Below, piece after piece: positions 26,101 through 33,655 of a stretch of 54,588 bases of DNA (its first letter is position 1; every line of letters starts with the position of its first letter). The notes beneath the pieces are model-generated. The model was not told where the DNA came from. It saw only the letters and a program-made list of their open reading frames with translations, and did not search any database. Origin of the DNA: an uncultured Muribaculaceae bacterium (lineage in GTDB: Bacteria > Bacteroidota > Bacteroidia > Bacteroidales > Muribaculaceae); the NCBI GenBank assembly GCA_910583795.1, contig CAJTZQ010000016.1, positions 1 through 54,588 on the forward strand, given 5' to 3'. Both the position numbers and the translations under genes were made by a program.

Positions 26101-26619
26101 GTCGACGGTATCGAGAGTTGCATCCACAGCGGCGGTGGCGAGATAATCAGTGTCAATCTCTACTTGATAAGAATCGTTGAGGTTTGATTCGTAGGCAAAA
26201 GTGCGAAGTATTGATTGAAAAAAAGAATCAATTGTTGACACCCTGAAATCAGAGTAATCGTTAAGAAGCACTGACAGTGCTTCACGACAAGCCACCCCGA
26301 TTGCCTTGGGAGATACATTCAGATCGTTAGAAAAATCTTTCAGATAAGCGACAGAGTCATATAGTTTGTCTGTGGCTTCTTCTTCTGCGGCGCGTGAAAG
26401 ATCTGCAAGTTTTGCTACAATACGCTGTTTCATCTCGTTTGTCGCCTTATTGGTGAATGTTATGGCAAGAATTCTGCCAAGACCATCAGCAATTTCACGT
26501 GAAGTGCGCAGACGTCGGGGCTTCCCGTCTTCTTTGATTGAAATGAGAAACCAGATGAATTTTTTTGCGAGGGTAAAAGTCTTGCCGGACCCTGCCGAAG
26601 CGCGTTGCAGTTGCAGCAT
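23134..26619 (-). CDS. UvrD/RecB-type helicase-nuclease (AddA-like)
   Basis: 1161 residues. An N-terminal SF1A helicase: Walker A ASAGSGKT at 7-14 (Lys13), Walker B/motif II region IDEFQDTSRMQWDN near 430, GDAKQSIYRFRNADPSL, VQIMTVHKAKGLEFK near 800 and TYVAFTRAVSELYI. A C-terminal PD-(D/E)XK nuclease shows GNLLH, PDRIMIS, ILDYKFGG (about 1113) and VKQVRNY, so both activities look intact. AddA with AddB resects double-strand breaks for RecA. No AddB-like gene is adjacent, so AddB would have to be elsewhere. It begins 4 nt after the SUI1-like gene, implying one transcript with it and the porin. Confidence 0.92.
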   Translation of the reverse strand: MLQLQRASAGSGKTFTLAKKFIWFLISIKEDGKPRRLRTSREIADGLGRILAITFTNKATNEMKQRIVAKLADLSRAAEEEATDKLYDSVAYLKDFSNDLNVSPKAIGVACREALSVLLNDYSDFRVSTIDSFFQSILRTFAYESNLNDSYQVEIDTDYLATAAVDATLDTVDNPHANDSSASMWLKLLMNEAATAGSQWNVFQKSDTPQSIYSRLRRSIHRLESEEFKGVRKELDSYFESSEHEDPLAKAYVSLKKRMEYPLRDALKEAQDCCVRLVALLRADGIDPKDGCQRWFDTHIRKLPLLNFNDTSSKPPFKPLVISDTKPLLKKGVSSPHSEEINRNAAIMYEAYSLWLQLRESTEWRHWSVYSPLLPYLGLLGEARKRMLDYLESNNMIQLGETNSMLKRIIGEDDAPFIYERLGTAINHYLIDEFQDTSRMQWDNLRPLLLENDSRGQDNLIIGDAKQSIYRFRNADPSLITTSVPDTFPRHHAAGMSKADNTNWRSDRRIVEFNNFFFKSLVNEIESLSKGTLDFSNLYSNVAQFPSHREEKGYVEIRFVNQDISAETGDDDPDESTSPLSLVGPLISSLLERGYECRDIALLVDTNQLGKDVIAAIVDYNSGLSDGNKKIDFISEESLLISSAEAVGIIINVLRKMISGSLPKDNDDKDGNARHDWSEIRTNFSFYSLRHPELSVAEQIAGFLQEDSPEESINRMLSSMQTVALPALIEAITENFVPENLRRSQAVFIAALQDIVLEYCERYAADVASFLNWWDTKGKERSISSPEGTNAVQIMTVHKAKGLEFKCVIMPFATASMTPLRKSEWRWVRPASCFADAGLPPFVPVETTSALENTEHAEIYHKYFDLYMMDRLNSTYVAFTRAVSELYIITKMPKRADSSICYYLKEICGNADNYLAQYNTPEDKDFILPEGISHWNDAGDILMFGEKPAVIPHSYEVDKADETELIIEEYGVDSSPAILQYVESDMKIPPTLNQDNTTEGENDPDTSTIMPEAADTDPRSEGNLLHTVMGMIKTTEDIHRAILTMKTRGLITHRQAEEWEPMLSEALNRAEIRDWFSGNWKVLNERSILIPKSADRRPDRIMISQDKRNAIILDYKFGGETHSNAYVKQVRNYISSFKEATGIRNVKGYLWYVRADLLTEV

Positions 26620-26623
26620 GATG

Positions 26624-26962
26624 TCAATTTGCTTTGTAACCGAGAGAGCGTAAAATATTTATAACATCGGTTTTACGCTCGCCTTGAATTAAAATTTCAC
26701 CGCTACGGGCACTTCCGCCCGTACCGAGTTTCTGTTTGAGGATCTTTGCAAGTTCTTCGAGTTGCTCGACTGAACCTGTGAACCCTTCAATGATAGTTGC
26801 AGTCTTACCCTTTCTTCCTTTACGGTCGATGACAACCTTCAGCGGAGTTTTTTGAATCGCAGGGTGTGCGTTGTTTTCTTCCACCGGTTCAGGGGAGTTG
26901 TCAATGGGTATCGTTCCGGAGGCTTTAAGAGCTCCGAGTGCGTCTTTCCAGTCTATATTCAT
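26624..26962 (-). CDS. SUI1/YciH family translation factor-like protein
   Basis: 112 residues. A disordered N terminus of about 35 residues is followed by the SUI1 (eIF1-like) fold: PLKVVIDRKGRKGKTATIIEGF, LEELAKILKQKLGTGGSARSGEILIQGER and VINILRSLGYKAN. YciH in E. coli influences start-site fidelity and repression under stress; a role in initiation is an inference from the family. Its ATG overlaps the porin stop (TGATG at 26960-26964), so it is translationally coupled, and it precedes the helicase by 4 nt. Confidence 0.92.
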   Translation of the reverse strand: MNIDWKDALGALKASGTIPIDNSPEPVEENNAHPAIQKTPLKVVIDRKGRKGKTATIIEGFTGSVEQLEELAKILKQKLGTGGSARSGEILIQGERKTDVINILRSLGYKAN

Positions 26963-28113
26963 CAGAAAAGTAGCATTAATCGAGCCTGAAATCCGTTGAG
27001 TGTCATTGGATCATGACCTTCACGATTCCACACATGGGTGTAGGTGTAGTTCAGACGTCCTGTAATGTATGGATTGAAATAATAATTGAATGTTACATTG
27101 AAACTGTTGCTTCTGCCTCCCCATATTTCAGCTTTGGAATCTGACAGAGTTGCATAGTTATAGTTTAGCACACACTCCAAAGTTTTGTTTTTGGGATTCG
27201 AGACAAGGGCGGTCGATGACACATAAGAGTAGCGGTCACCGAAAATGATTCCTCTGAGAGTGGCATAACACCCTTGTGCCCTGAAAGCATGAAGTCCTCC
27301 TCTCCTGTTGATTTGTTGGAAAAAATATTGAGATTCCAGTGCGAACCTGTCGTATGAAAGGAGTAGTTCGGGAGAAAGCTTAAAAAGATTTTTTGAGTTT
27401 GCTACAGTGGTGCCTATGGCTTCGACCTGTGCCACCTTTGTAGGGAAATTCGCGGAGATGGCAAATCCGTCGTGCACATCGACATCTCCTACGAGGTGTC
27501 TTTGAGGAGTTGCGAATCCACCGCTGATTCCTGTTTGAAACACCGGACGGTCAGGAGCGGCATTTCTCCAGACAAGTCTTGTCAGAAACCCATAACCCTG
27601 CTGATTGAATGAAGGGGAGTTCATTATATTTGTACGCGCGTTAGATTCCACGTGTGCACTGACCGCTCCGAAGAAATGTTTGGAGTAGTTGACATACATA
27701 GCGCCCATTTGCAGGCTTGGGGTGAAAAGCGCATTGGCAAGAGGTTGTTCAAACGTGCTTTTCAAGGATGTGGAGGTGGCATGGAGTCCGAATTGGTGAA
27801 TGAAATTCCCAAAACGGATTGCACTATGGTCATTGAATCCGTATTCAATCCACATGTTGCGCAGTCCGATTTTGGCATAAGCGTAGCAGACATCCATTGA
27901 TGCAGACCAATTCCCATATTTGAATTTGGCTCCGAGTCTTACTTCAGGTATCGCCACCCCATCGGGGAACAATTCTTTTTGTGGAGATGCATATAGCGCA
28001 CCGTCCATAAGGATTCGTCCGGATGGCGACACCTGAAGTTTTGGAGCTTCTTGTGCATATACGTTAGAGACAAAGAGGATAGAGAGGATTGCAAAAAAAG
28101 ATTTAGCCTTCAT
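26962..28113 (-). CDS. OprP/OprO-like outer-membrane porin
   Basis: 383 residues. Signal peptide MKAKSFFAILSILFVSNVYAQ, then LQVSPSGRILMDGALY and amphipathic strands (PEVRLGAKFKYGNWSASMDVCYAYAKIGLRN, broken here as PEVRLGAKFKYGNWS and MDVCYAYAKIGLRN) resembling phosphate-selective porin O/P family barrels, ending in ARLMLLF with a terminal Phe. It would be a diffusion channel; phosphate selectivity is not shown. It is first of a three-gene unit with the SUI1-like factor and the helicase-nuclease, an odd functional mixture. No TAnnTTTG box is visible directly upstream. Confidence 0.83.
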   Translation of the reverse strand: MKAKSFFAILSILFVSNVYAQEAPKLQVSPSGRILMDGALYASPQKELFPDGVAIPEVRLGAKFKYGNWSASMDVCYAYAKIGLRNMWIEYGFNDHSAIRFGNFIHQFGLHATSTSLKSTFEQPLANALFTPSLQMGAMYVNYSKHFFGAVSAHVESNARTNIMNSPSFNQQGYGFLTRLVWRNAAPDRPVFQTGISGGFATPQRHLVGDVDVHDGFAISANFPTKVAQVEAIGTTVANSKNLFKLSPELLLSYDRFALESQYFFQQINRRGGLHAFRAQGCYATLRGIIFGDRYSYVSSTALVSNPKNKTLECVLNYNYATLSDSKAEIWGGRSNSFNVTFNYYFNPYITGRLNYTYTHVWNREGHDPMTLNGFQARLMLLF

Positions 28114-28139
28114 ATTTATGTAAGACTTGTACTAATTGT

Positions 28140-28170
28140 ATAGGGACGCGTTTGAGTTGCGCGTCCCTAT
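28140..28170. repeat. REP-like inverted repeat (ATAGGGACGCG)
   Basis: ATAGGGACGCG (28140-28150) and CGCGTCCCTAT (28160-28170) are perfect 11-bp arms with a 9-nt loop, between the thioredoxin-like lipoprotein gene and the porin gene. No T-tract on either strand. The GGGACGC core resembles dispersed hairpins I recall from Bacteroidales genomes. Confidence 0.6.
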
Positions 28171-28195
28171 GTGTTTCGTCAAATCAGAGAGGGTG

Positions 28196-29290
28196 TCAAC
28201 GGAGTTGCTTACGCAATTCGTTAATATTAGCGGCACGTGCCTGGAGTTCTCCTTGTGCTGAGTATACGAAATATGTAGGCAGGTCGGATACGTTGTATTT
28301 CAATGCAGCGGTGGAATATTCACCATCAGGATCGAAAACCGTGACCCACGGGAGATTTTTTGCAGCGTCACGCCAGGTATATTGGTCTGGGTCGAGAGAA
28401 ATATGATAGAAGTTGACATTCCCTCCAAGAGAGGAGTAAAGGCGCGACAGCTCAAGATTTAGGGCAGGGGAGTCAGGGTGAGTGAGCAGAGAGAAAATGA
28501 CCACTGTGGGTTTCCCGTTTCCTACGAGTTCGGAAAGCTTACGGTTTTTCCCGTTTTCATCAGGCAATTCTATATCTATCACTTTTATTTCCTCCGCTTC
28601 AATCTGGATGGCGTTTCCTTTGCCTTTATTGCGTAGTTTCTGAGCATCAAGCGTTGTCTTTTCCAAAAGGGCAGTGCGGGGATCATCAGGACGAAGCTGC
28701 TTGAATCCGTTGGCAACCGCTGCGAAATATTTGTAGTCTTTCTGGGGGTCGAAAAGGGCCTTGTCGCCTACAAATTTAGTAAGTATATAATAACTTACGA
28801 TAGACCCTTGACCGTCGCGCATATATTTTGTGAAAATGTTGCGTTTGAAAGATTCAAGCGAATCGGGAGATACACCAGCCGGGAGTGCGAGCACTTCTTT
28901 TTCGAAACGTTCAAGAGCTTCAGCCTTTTGAGATCCCGTAAGTGTAAATTCAGATCCGAATTTGTCGAGAGAAGAAGTTACAGTGACTGTTTCTGTAGAA
29001 TCTATAGGGACGTAAATAAAACGTCCGTCTACCTCAACACGGAAAATCTCGGGAGCTGCCGGCGCGGGTCGGGATATTGAAAACGATCCGTTGGAAGAAG
29101 TGCGGGTGGAGTCAATTGCTACCCAACGTCCGTGAAAATCGGATTTGGCGAGAACCACGGGTTGGTCATCGGCGCCGTATATTTCACCTTTAATCTTGAA
29201 GTCATCGCTTCCGCAAGCTGTGGTAAGTGCGGAAAATGCGATTGCAGCCATCGCAACAGGGGCTGAAAAGTATGAAAAATGTCGTTTCAT
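28196..29290 (-). CDS. TlpA-like thioredoxin-fold lipoprotein with DUF4369 domain, no CXXC
   Basis: About 364 residues from the ATG at 29290, which opens a lipoprotein signal with lipobox SALTTAC (Cys about 26). A DUF4369-type beta domain follows (about 28-105, FKIKGEIYGADDQPVVLAKS), then a helical linker and a C-terminal thioredoxin fold (about 235-364). At the usual WCxxC position the sequence is VIFSLLTHPDSPALNLE, so no cysteine pair exists; the cis-Pro loop survives as VSDLPTYFVY. Thus redox activity is unlikely; binding, or a structural role in the periplasm, is inferred. A -7 box (29316-29323) lies divergent from pnp. Confidence 0.88.
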   Translation of the reverse strand: MKRHFSYFSAPVAMAAIAFSALTTACGSDDFKIKGEIYGADDQPVVLAKSDFHGRWVAIDSTRTSSNGSFSISRPAPAAPEIFRVEVDGRFIYVPIDSTETVTVTSSLDKFGSEFTLTGSQKAEALERFEKEVLALPAGVSPDSLESFKRNIFTKYMRDGQGSIVSYYILTKFVGDKALFDPQKDYKYFAAVANGFKQLRPDDPRTALLEKTTLDAQKLRNKGKGNAIQIEAEEIKVIDIELPDENGKNRKLSELVGNGKPTVVIFSLLTHPDSPALNLELSRLYSSLGGNVNFYHISLDPDQYTWRDAAKNLPWVTVFDPDGEYSTAALKYNVSDLPTYFVYSAQGELQARAANINELRKQLR

Positions 29291-29315
29291 GTCGTAATAT
29301 TTCAATTTCGGAGTG

Positions 29316-29323
29316 CAAATATA
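29316..29323 (-). promoter_or_regulatory. -7 box for the thioredoxin-fold lipoprotein
   Basis: The minus strand reads TATATTTG, an exact match to TAnnTTTG, 26 nt before the ATG at 29290. A standard -33 TTTG is not evident. Confidence 0.55.
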
Positions 29324-29357
29324 ATAAGAATAAGTGGTTTGTACGGAATAAAAATGT

Positions 29358-29365
29358 TAACTTTG
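29358..29365 (+). promoter_or_regulatory. -7 box for pnp
   Basis: TAACTTTG followed by CAC, about 45 nt before the pnp ATG. A TTTG at 29338-29341 is only 16 nt upstream, shorter than usual, so only the -7 element is firm. Confidence 0.55.
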
Positions 29366-29409
29366 CACTAATTTTCACTCAGCGAAGAAAAAACAAGAAA
29401 GAAATTTAT

Positions 29410-31788
29410 ATGTTAAAGCCAGTAAAGAAGACCATCGAGCTTGGCGACGGCCGTCAGATCACTTTAGAGACGGGCAAACTTGCAAAGCAGGCTGATGGCG
29501 CGGTAGAGGTACGCATGGGGAACACCATGCTTCTTGCTACCGTATGTTCTGCCAAGGAGGCAAATGAGGGCGTGGATTTCATGCCGCTCACAGTAGAGTA
29601 TAAAGAGAAGTATTCCTCCATCGGCAGATATCCGGGCGGTTTCCTTAAGAGAGAAGGTCGTGCCAGCGATTATGAGATTCTGACATCGCGTCTTGTAGAC
29701 CGTGTGCTCCGCCCTCTGTTCCCTGATAACTATCATGCAGAGACATTCGTGAATGTCACGATGTATTCAGCAGATGCCAATGAGGCTCCCGACGCTCTTG
29801 CCGGCATTGCTGCTTCAGCAGCGTTGATGTGTAGCGATATACCGTTCCAAGGTCCAATCTCAGAAGTGCGCGTGGCTCGTGTGGACGGAGAATGGGTAAT
29901 CAACCCTACTTTTGAACAGATTGAGCGTGCTGACATCGAACTTATGGTGGGTGCTACTTATGACAACATCATGATGGTGGAGGGCGAAATGAATGAGGTT
30001 TCTGAAGCAGAACTCCTCGAAGCTCTCAAGGTTGCCCACGATGAAATCAAAAAGCATTGTCTCGTGCAGCTTGAACTCATGAAGGAGGCAGGCAAAGAGG
30101 TGAAGCGCGAATATAACCATGAGGTTAACGATGAAGCTCTCCGCAAAGATGTTGAGGAGAAATGCTATGACAAGGCTTACGCAATCGCACGTACAGGCAG
30201 TGCCGACAAACACTGGCGTGCCGACAGCTTCGGTGCGATTTGCGACGAATATATCGAGAACCTTCCTGAAATGACAGAAGAGCAACTTGCACTCTACACC
30301 CCCGAACAGCGTGTAGCTATGGTGAAGCGCTATTATCACGATGTGGAGAAAGAGGCAATGCGTCGCTGTGTGCTTGATGAGGGTATCCGTCTTGATGGTA
30401 GAAAGACCACTGAGATTCGTCCTATTTGGTGTGAGGTGGACTATCTTCCGGGTCCTCATGGAACTGCGATCTTCACTCGTGGAGAGACACAGGCTCTCGT
30501 TACCGCCACTCTTGGCACAACTCTTGATGAGAAGATTGTGGACGATGTTCTCAACCAGAGCAAGGAGCGTTTCCTGCTTCATTATAATTTCCCCCCGTTC
30601 TCAACTGGCGAGGCTCGTGCCCAGCGTGGCGTAGGCCGTCGTGAAGTGGGTCATGGCAATCTTGCACACCGTGCGCTTAAACGCATGTTCCCTGACAACT
30701 TCCCCTATACTTGCCGTATTGTCAGCGATATTCTCGAAAGTAACGGCTCCTCTTCAATGGCTACAGTGTGTGGCGGTACTCTCGCCCTTCTTGATGCCGG
30801 TGTGAAGATGAAACGTCCGGTTGCCGGCGTGGCTATGGGTCTTATCTCTGACAAGGGTGCTGTTAAATATGCTGTTCTTTCAGATATTCTTGGTGATGAA
30901 GACCATCTCGGAGATATGGACTTCAAGGTGACCGGTACAGAAAAGGGTATCACAGCAACCCAGATGGATATCAAGTGTGACGGTCTTAGCTATGAGATAC
31001 TCGAGAAGGCACTTGAGCAGGCTCGTCAGGGTCGTCTGCACATTCTTAATATTATTAAGGAAACTATTCCTGAGGCACGTGAAGACTATAAACCTCATGT
31101 TCCGCGTCTGGTTACGCTTCAGATACCGAAAGAACTTATCGGTGCTGTTATCGGACCGCAGGGTAAGGTTATCCAGGGCATTCAGGAAGAGACAGGTGCT
31201 ACAATCTCTATCGAAGAAGATGAGAAGCAAGGCATCGGCATCGTTGAGATTGCTTCCAAGGACAAGGAAAGTATCGATGCCGCTCTTGCAAAGATTCGTG
31301 CAATCGTCGCTCAGCCTGAAGAAGGTGAGGTTTACGATGGCACAGTCCGTTCTATCCTCGACTTCGGTGCATTCGTTGAGTTCATGCCAGGCCGCGATGG
31401 TCTCCTCCATATCAGCGAGATTTCATGGGATCGTCTTGATTCAATGGAACAGAGCGGTTTGAAGGAAGGCGACAAGGTTAAGGTCAAACTTATCGAGATA
31501 GATAAGAAGACCGGTAAGTATCGCCTGTCAATGCGTGTTCTCACAGAGAAACCGGAAGGATATGTGGAGCGTGAGGCACGTCCACGTCGCGAAGGTGGTG
31601 ACCGTGGTCCTCGTCGTGAAGGTGGCGACAACCGTCCCCGTCGCGATAACTTCGGCCCGCGCCGCGATGGCGACAACAATGGTCCCCGCAGAGAGTTCCG
31701 TCGTGATGGTGGCGACAACCGTCCCCGTCGCGACAACAACGGTCCGCGTCGTTTCACTCCTCGCAACAATGAAGAAAATGCAGAATAA
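29410..31788 (+). CDS. pnp: Polyribonucleotide nucleotidyltransferase (PNPase)
   Basis: The 3'-5' phosphorolytic exoribonuclease of RNA turnover, normally a trimer in the cytoplasm. 792 residues from the ATG at 29410 (MLKPVKKTIELGDGRQ). Two RNase PH domains (about 10-150 and 310-545, with FPPFSTGEARAQRGVGRREVGHG), a helical domain between, then KH (about 567-625, ELIGAVIGPQGKVIQGIQEE) and S1 (about 637-710, VYDGTVRSILDFGAFVEF). The last 80 residues form an Arg/Gly/Asp/Asn-rich tail with repeated DNRPRRD-type units, absent from E. coli PNPase, and probably disordered and RNA-binding. A strong terminator follows. Confidence 0.97.
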   Translation: MLKPVKKTIELGDGRQITLETGKLAKQADGAVEVRMGNTMLLATVCSAKEANEGVDFMPLTVEYKEKYSSIGRYPGGFLKREGRASDYEILTSRLVDRVLRPLFPDNYHAETFVNVTMYSADANEAPDALAGIAASAALMCSDIPFQGPISEVRVARVDGEWVINPTFEQIERADIELMVGATYDNIMMVEGEMNEVSEAELLEALKVAHDEIKKHCLVQLELMKEAGKEVKREYNHEVNDEALRKDVEEKCYDKAYAIARTGSADKHWRADSFGAICDEYIENLPEMTEEQLALYTPEQRVAMVKRYYHDVEKEAMRRCVLDEGIRLDGRKTTEIRPIWCEVDYLPGPHGTAIFTRGETQALVTATLGTTLDEKIVDDVLNQSKERFLLHYNFPPFSTGEARAQRGVGRREVGHGNLAHRALKRMFPDNFPYTCRIVSDILESNGSSSMATVCGGTLALLDAGVKMKRPVAGVAMGLISDKGAVKYAVLSDILGDEDHLGDMDFKVTGTEKGITATQMDIKCDGLSYEILEKALEQARQGRLHILNIIKETIPEAREDYKPHVPRLVTLQIPKELIGAVIGPQGKVIQGIQEETGATISIEEDEKQGIGIVEIASKDKESIDAALAKIRAIVAQPEEGEVYDGTVRSILDFGAFVEFMPGRDGLLHISEISWDRLDSMEQSGLKEGDKVKVKLIEIDKKTGKYRLSMRVLTEKPEGYVEREARPRREGGDRGPRREGGDNRPRRDNFGPRRDGDNNGPRREFRRDGGDNRPRRDNNGPRRFTPRNNEENAE

Positions 31789-31809
31789 ATTCTCATTATA
31801 ACCTCATAA

Positions 31810-31846
31810 AAAGACCGGACTTCAATCAGGAGACCGGTCTTTTTTT
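31810..31846 (+). terminator. Intrinsic terminator of pnp
   Basis: AAAGACCGG (31810-31818) and CCGGTCTTT (31834-31842) pair, followed by T-rich sequence to 31846. It ends 12 bp before the next ATG. Confidence 0.88.
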
Positions 31847-31857
31847 ATTGACTGACT

Positions 31858-32775
31858 ATGGAGCTATCTGAGAAAGGTTTGGAATTGACAGGCATTATAA
31901 TTGCCGTTTTTGCGGCGGTCCCTATTGCCTGTTGGTTTGGTAATTATAATTTGAGTTATCAAAAAAAGCATCAGGACCTTAACAAACTTGAGTCTTCGCG
32001 ATATTACCCTATATCGTTGTCGGTATTCGTTTTGTTGATTATGATAATGATATGGGTATTATTGAGGTTTCCCGAATCTAAAGCAATATGGGTTGCTGTG
32101 TCACTTCTGGAAACAGTGTCGGCTTATTACTATTTTAAACCTAAATATATGCATCTTAATACTTATATCGACACGCAATCTATTGAAGACAGTTCGAAGG
32201 GAGAGAGAGGTGTGAAGAATATGTTGCTGGGGATATCTGTTTCACCATTGTTTGTAAGCGTGATATTGTATTTGGCTGTAACAGGATTTTTACTTTGGTT
32301 TCTACCGGATGTCGCGACTGTAAAGGATGACGGGAAAAGATATGATGTGAAAAGATATTTTGCGCTTCCTTTTACCAAAGGGATGCATTCTGGCGGTAGC
32401 TATCTGAACAATGAAACCGAAGATACGCTTTTCAGGGTATTGGTGAGTTACTCATTCCCGGGGGTAGACAAAGGAAATGTTTATAGTATCACTGAGGCGT
32501 ATCCACCTGGAAACGGGATAAAAATGAAGAGCAGACCGGATTATGTGATGAAGATGTTGCCACCCTGGATGGATCCGTCAAGCGGTAGGATGGGATCATA
32601 TCGCACTTGCAGAAGGTTTATAGTCAATCGTAGGCAAATTGATGCTTTTGCTAATCTGGATATGGAAAAAGCCGGATTGAAAAACAACCGGCTTGTAGAT
32701 TCAATTCCCGAACCGAAGGGTTCTCCGATATGGGAAGATAAGGTAAAAGTCAATAAATATAATGCCTATTGGTGA
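31858..32775 (+). CDS. Unrecognised membrane protein
   Basis: 305 residues; I do not recognise the family. About four membrane helices occupy the N-terminal half (about 10-30, 52-72, 76-93 and 130-155). The remaining 150 residues are soluble and polar, with no cysteine motif or catalytic signature I can identify. Base composition is noticeably AT-richer than pnp next door. The ATG at 31858 follows the pnp terminator by only 11 nt, so it must rely on its own promoter (not seen) or on readthrough. Its 3' end overlaps the convergent PfkB gene by 10 bp. Confidence 0.75.
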   Translation: MELSEKGLELTGIIIAVFAAVPIACWFGNYNLSYQKKHQDLNKLESSRYYPISLSVFVLLIMIMIWVLLRFPESKAIWVAVSLLETVSAYYYFKPKYMHLNTYIDTQSIEDSSKGERGVKNMLLGISVSPLFVSVILYLAVTGFLLWFLPDVATVKDDGKRYDVKRYFALPFTKGMHSGGSYLNNETEDTLFRVLVSYSFPGVDKGNVYSITEAYPPGNGIKMKSRPDYVMKMLPPWMDPSSGRMGSYRTCRRFIVNRRQIDAFANLDMEKAGLKNNRLVDSIPEPKGSPIWEDKVKVNKYNAYW

Positions 32776-33650
32776 TTCCCTGAAGAGATTATGGAGGTCA
32801 CGTCTGCTTCAGTACCGTTGAACGGACCGGTATGCGCGAGTTTGAGAGTGCACATTGCAGCTGCAAATTTGCCGGCTTCCACATAATCCGCACCGCGACT
32901 ACGGCTATAGAGATACCCTGCCATATAGGTGTCGCCGCAACCGGTTGCGTCAACAACTTCTGTAGTGGGATAAGCAGGAATGTCGTAGAAGACGCCATCG
33001 GCATATATCAATGAGCCACGGTCTCCAAGGGTGAGAAGAACCTCTTTGCATCCCCATTCAGCAAGTATTCGGGCGGCTTCGCGTGGATCGGAAGTCCCCG
33101 TGAGGGTTTCCATTTCTTTTTCATTTGCCTTGAGGATATCGATATACTTCAAGGCTTCTTTTTTATCAGTCCAGTCTATGGCATGAACCTGTTCTCCTCT
33201 CACTTCTCTCAGATAACCTTGTGCATCGACTGAGACAATGCCTTTAGTTGATAGTAATTTCAAAGCATCAAGGGAGAAATCATCGGCTAAAAGAGTGCCG
33301 AGATGGAAGATCTTTGCTTCAGCGTTCTGAAGATTGTCGACAGTAAAGGGATCTGCTTTCGCCAGTACCCGTTGTGTGCGGTCGTTAGGATTGTCTCCGT
33401 ATTTATTTTCGAAAAATACTGATTTCCGGCTTGGAATTACGTCTACCTCTATGCCTCTTGCCCTGATATCTTCAACAGCTTTCATTTCATCAGGTCCGAC
33501 AGATGTAAGCAGTTTAAAATTCGAGTGGTCAAGATTTGCCAGTGCGTGTGCCACATAGAATGCAGTGCCTCCGGGCATGTAGGTTTCAAGACGTGGGGTG
33601 ATTATTTTATCAAGGGTTATGTGTCCGATGCAACAAATATCCGGTGTCAT
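32766..33650 (-). CDS. PfkB family carbohydrate kinase
   Basis: 294 residues of the ribokinase/PfkB fold, which phosphorylates a sugar or nucleoside with ATP. The GG substrate motif is in YMPGGTAFYVAHALANL, and the C-terminal signature is VVDATGCGDTYMAGYLYSR, with Asp of GCGD the catalytic base. It lacks the features needed to name the substrate. The gene begins 5 nt after the FHS-type transporter stop, so it likely phosphorylates the sugar that the transporter brings in. Its end overlaps the convergent unknown membrane-protein gene by 10 bp. Confidence 0.92.
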   Translation of the reverse strand: MTPDICCIGHITLDKIITPRLETYMPGGTAFYVAHALANLDHSNFKLLTSVGPDEMKAVEDIRARGIEVDVIPSRKSVFFENKYGDNPNDRTQRVLAKADPFTVDNLQNAEAKIFHLGTLLADDFSLDALKLLSTKGIVSVDAQGYLREVRGEQVHAIDWTDKKEALKYIDILKANEKEMETLTGTSDPREAARILAEWGCKEVLLTLGDRGSLIYADGVFYDIPAYPTTEVVDATGCGDTYMAGYLYSRSRGADYVEAGKFAAAMCTLKLAHTGPFNGTEADVTSIISSGNHQ

Positions 33651-33655
33651 GATAA

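Noticed and set aside
28430..28520. Frameshift or pseudogene as the cause of the missing CXXC in the thioredoxin-fold lipoprotein
   Set aside because: The reading frame stays open with normal strand-helix pattern on both sides of the site.
29860..30582. 240-residue minus-strand ORF inside pnp
   Set aside because: Antisense to conserved RNase PH domains; no independent signal.
31332..31796. 154-residue Arg/Ser/Pro-rich minus-strand ORF over the end of pnp
   Set aside because: It is the complement of the Arg/Gly-rich tail and S1 domain; the low-complexity sequence explains the lack of stops.
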